From Bdellovibrionaceae bacterium UBA5009 (GTDB lineage: Bacteria > Bdellovibrionota > Bdellovibrionia > Bdellovibrionales > Bdellovibrionaceae): a stretch of 6,820 bases of DNA. Positions 5,569 through 6,820 of this stretch are shown in pieces. Position numbers and translations under genes: made by a program. The notes beneath the pieces are model-generated. The model had not been told where the DNA came from. It was given only the letters and a program-made list of their open reading frames with translations, and made no database searches. The number at the start of each line of letters is the position of its first letter. Within the stretch, counting starts at the first letter, position 1. The stretch spans positions 2,067-8,886 of the forward strand of contig DGYJ01000021.1 in NCBI GenBank assembly GCA_002396665.1. Reading direction: 5' to 3'.

Positions 5569-6681
5569 ATGGCATCGACGAAAAACTCTGCATCAACAAC
5601 GAGGCAAAAAGTTTTGAAAAACAAAGCCAAGCTGTCCACCAATAATAAAGCCACGACATCAACTTCTGCACCGAAATCATCCAAGAGTTTGTTTGGAGGA
5701 CTTTCGAAAGAGCTTCTTTTACAAATCCATGACCTGATGGTCAAATCCCGCGTCCTTGAAGAGCGCTTGATTAAGATTTACCGTTCTGGGGAATCTTACT
5801 TTTGGATTGGTGGCACTGGCGAAGAGGCCTGGGGCGTTTGCCTTGGCTTATTAGCTCGCAAAGGCCAAGGGCTTAAATATGATTTCATGCATCTTCATTA
5901 CCGTTGTACGCCGACATTGATTGCCATGGGCATGCCTATGATTGATTCCATCCGTTTAATGATGAATCGTTCCACGGACACTTCGACAGGTGGAAGAAAC
6001 TTTTCAAATCATTACTGCTTTCCAAAATGGAACGTAGCCCCTGTGACTTCGCCATTAGAAGTTCAGTATCCTATTGCGTGCGGAACGGCCCATTCACAAA
6101 AACGAGCAGGCCATGGAGCTATTAGCATTGTCACAGGTGGTGATGCAGGCACTGCTGAAGGGGATTTTGCTTCGTCATTGATCTGGTCGTCTCGTAAAGG
6201 CAATGAATTGCCAGTATTGATCACTGTTCAAAATAACAAATGGGGAATTTCAACTTCCTACGATGGTCAGCATGGCGAGACCCATATCGCTGACCGTGCA
6301 AAGGCATTTAATATGCCAGCCAAAGTGATCAATGGAAATGATCCTGTCGAGACCTATTTGGCGATCAAGGAAAGCATAGATTATATTCGTAAAACCGGAA
6401 AGCCCGCTTTTATCGAAGCCCATGTTTCTCGGTTGAATGGTCACTCGTCTGCAACTGGTGCTAACCGAGAGCCTGGAATCGATTGCGTCCAGCAATTTGA
6501 AAAAGAATTAATTGATGCTAAATTTTTAACCAAAGACCAGGCCCAATCCATTTGGGATAAGTATGAAGAAGAAGGCATTCGTGCCACGGAACAAGCTCGT
6601 ACCGAGCCCGTTCCCACGGCGGAATCCATTTGGGATCACACCTATGCAGGAAGTGAAAACGCGGACTGGAGGAAATTCTAA
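5569..6681 (+). CDS. 2-oxo acid dehydrogenase E1 component, alpha subunit (branched-chain/pyruvate type)
   Basis: This is the thiamine-diphosphate-dependent subunit that, with E1-beta, decarboxylates a 2-oxo acid and transfers the acyl group to lipoyl-E2 in the cytoplasm. Visible family features in the 370-residue product are RVLEERLIKIYR near 60-71, the diphosphate-binding Y111-R112, GGRNFSNHY at 141-149, and the ThDP/magnesium motif from G191-D192-A193 to N222-N223. The active-site loop follows at 288-302 (R288, H292, S293, S294). Motif position 3 is Ala rather than the common Gly, a tolerated variation in this family. Residues 1-47 form an extension with 9 Lys/Arg, 16 Ser/Thr and no acidic residue, then the conserved fold begins. 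The start follows AAGGGGG by 9 nt and TTTTTTT directly. It overlaps E1-beta by TAATG. Branched-chain, pyruvate and acetoin E1 enzymes cannot be separated reliably by eye; the branched-chain type is my leading guess. Confidence 0.88.
   Translation: MASTKNSASTTRQKVLKNKAKLSTNNKATTSTSAPKSSKSLFGGLSKELLLQIHDLMVKSRVLEERLIKIYRSGESYFWIGGTGEEAWGVCLGLLARKGQGLKYDFMHLHYRCTPTLIAMGMPMIDSIRLMMNRSTDTSTGGRNFSNHYCFPKWNVAPVTSPLEVQYPIACGTAHSQKRAGHGAISIVTGGDAGTAEGDFASSLIWSSRKGNELPVLITVQNNKWGISTSYDGQHGETHIADRAKAFNMPAKVINGNDPVETYLAIKESIDYIRKTGKPAFIEAHVSRLNGHSSATGANREPGIDCVQQFEKELIDAKFLTKDQAQSIWDKYEEEGIRATEQARTEPVPTAESIWDHTYAGSENADWRKF
6668..6673 (+). promoter_or_regulatory. Ribosome binding site GGAGGA for E1-beta
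   Basis: A near-perfect Shine-Dalgarno sequence lies inside the last codons of E1-alpha, 7 nt before the ATG at 6681. With the TAATG overlap it indicates coupled, roughly equal synthesis of the two subunits. Confidence 0.75.
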
Positions 6682-6820
6682 TGGCTAGCATGGCTCAATC
6701 CATTCGCATGGCTTTGCACTATGGTGAAAAGCATTTGGATCTTAAAGATATTTTTGGACAGGATGTTGGCGAGCCCTTGGGCGGAGTTTTTACTGCTACT
6801 AAGGGATTAAAAACCACTTG
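6681..6820 (+). CDS. 2-oxo acid dehydrogenase E1 component, beta subunit (3' partial)
   Basis: Only the first 46 codons are in the window and the frame is still open at the edge. The product begins MASMAQSIRMALHYGEKH and continues to GQDVGEPLGGVFTATKGL, which matches the usual E1-beta opening: an N-terminal helix, then the (E/Q)DVG..GGVF..TKGL block near the thiamine diphosphate site. The usual Glu before DVG is Gln here. The ATG shares its A with the TAA stop of E1-alpha and has GGAGGA in front. It should form an alpha2-beta2 tetramer with the upstream product. Another in-frame ATG at 6690 has a less suitable spacing. Confidence 0.85.
   Translation, partial: MASMAQSIRMALHYGEKHLDLKDIFGQDVGEPLGGVFTATKGLKTT

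Overview
The window looks like chromosomal DNA of a Bdellovibrio-like predatory or saprophytic bacterium (Bdellovibrionota). This is an inference from AT-leaning, dense, short-spaced genes, from a pentapeptide/HExxH exported-type protein with no close textbook relative, and from the style of the E1 dehydrogenase pair. No rRNA or marker gene is present to prove it. I see no tRNA, rRNA, CRISPR array, insertion sequence or integrase.

Left part (1-2084, plus strand): a 5'-truncated gene for a pentapeptide-repeat protein joined to an HEARH putative zinc-peptidase domain. It overlaps by ATGA with a gene for a membrane-anchored protein of unknown function, whose linker carries two adjacent 21-nt in-frame duplications. 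The two are almost certainly translationally coupled. A small minus-strand gene (2045-2341) for an exported, very basic 72-residue mature protein runs into the end of the second gene and overlaps it by 40 bp.

Middle part (2342-5462): a divergent intergenic region with a perfect 7-7-7 inverted repeat leads into a HAD-like phosphatase gene. Its last residues, QLNLFEPR, contain a textbook beta-sliding-clamp-binding pentamer, which points to DNA repair or replication. Next comes a tail-specific protease (Prc/Tsp, peptidase S41) with signal peptide, PDZ domain and intact Ser/Lys catalytic pair.

Right part (5463-6820): a compact 106-nt spacer in which a Rho-independent-type terminator for prc and a TTGACA promoter for the next gene are physically interleaved. 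Then come the E1-alpha gene of a 2-oxo acid dehydrogenase complex (branched-chain/pyruvate type) and, with a TAATG overlap, the start of the E1-beta gene, cut by the window edge. E1-alpha and E1-beta together form the thiamine-diphosphate-dependent first component that decarboxylates a 2-oxo acid and passes the acyl group to lipoyl-E2; no E2 or E3 gene is visible here.

The most interesting items are the clamp-motif HAD protein with its upstream dyad, the nested terminator/promoter ahead of the E1 operon, and the pentapeptide-HExxH architecture.
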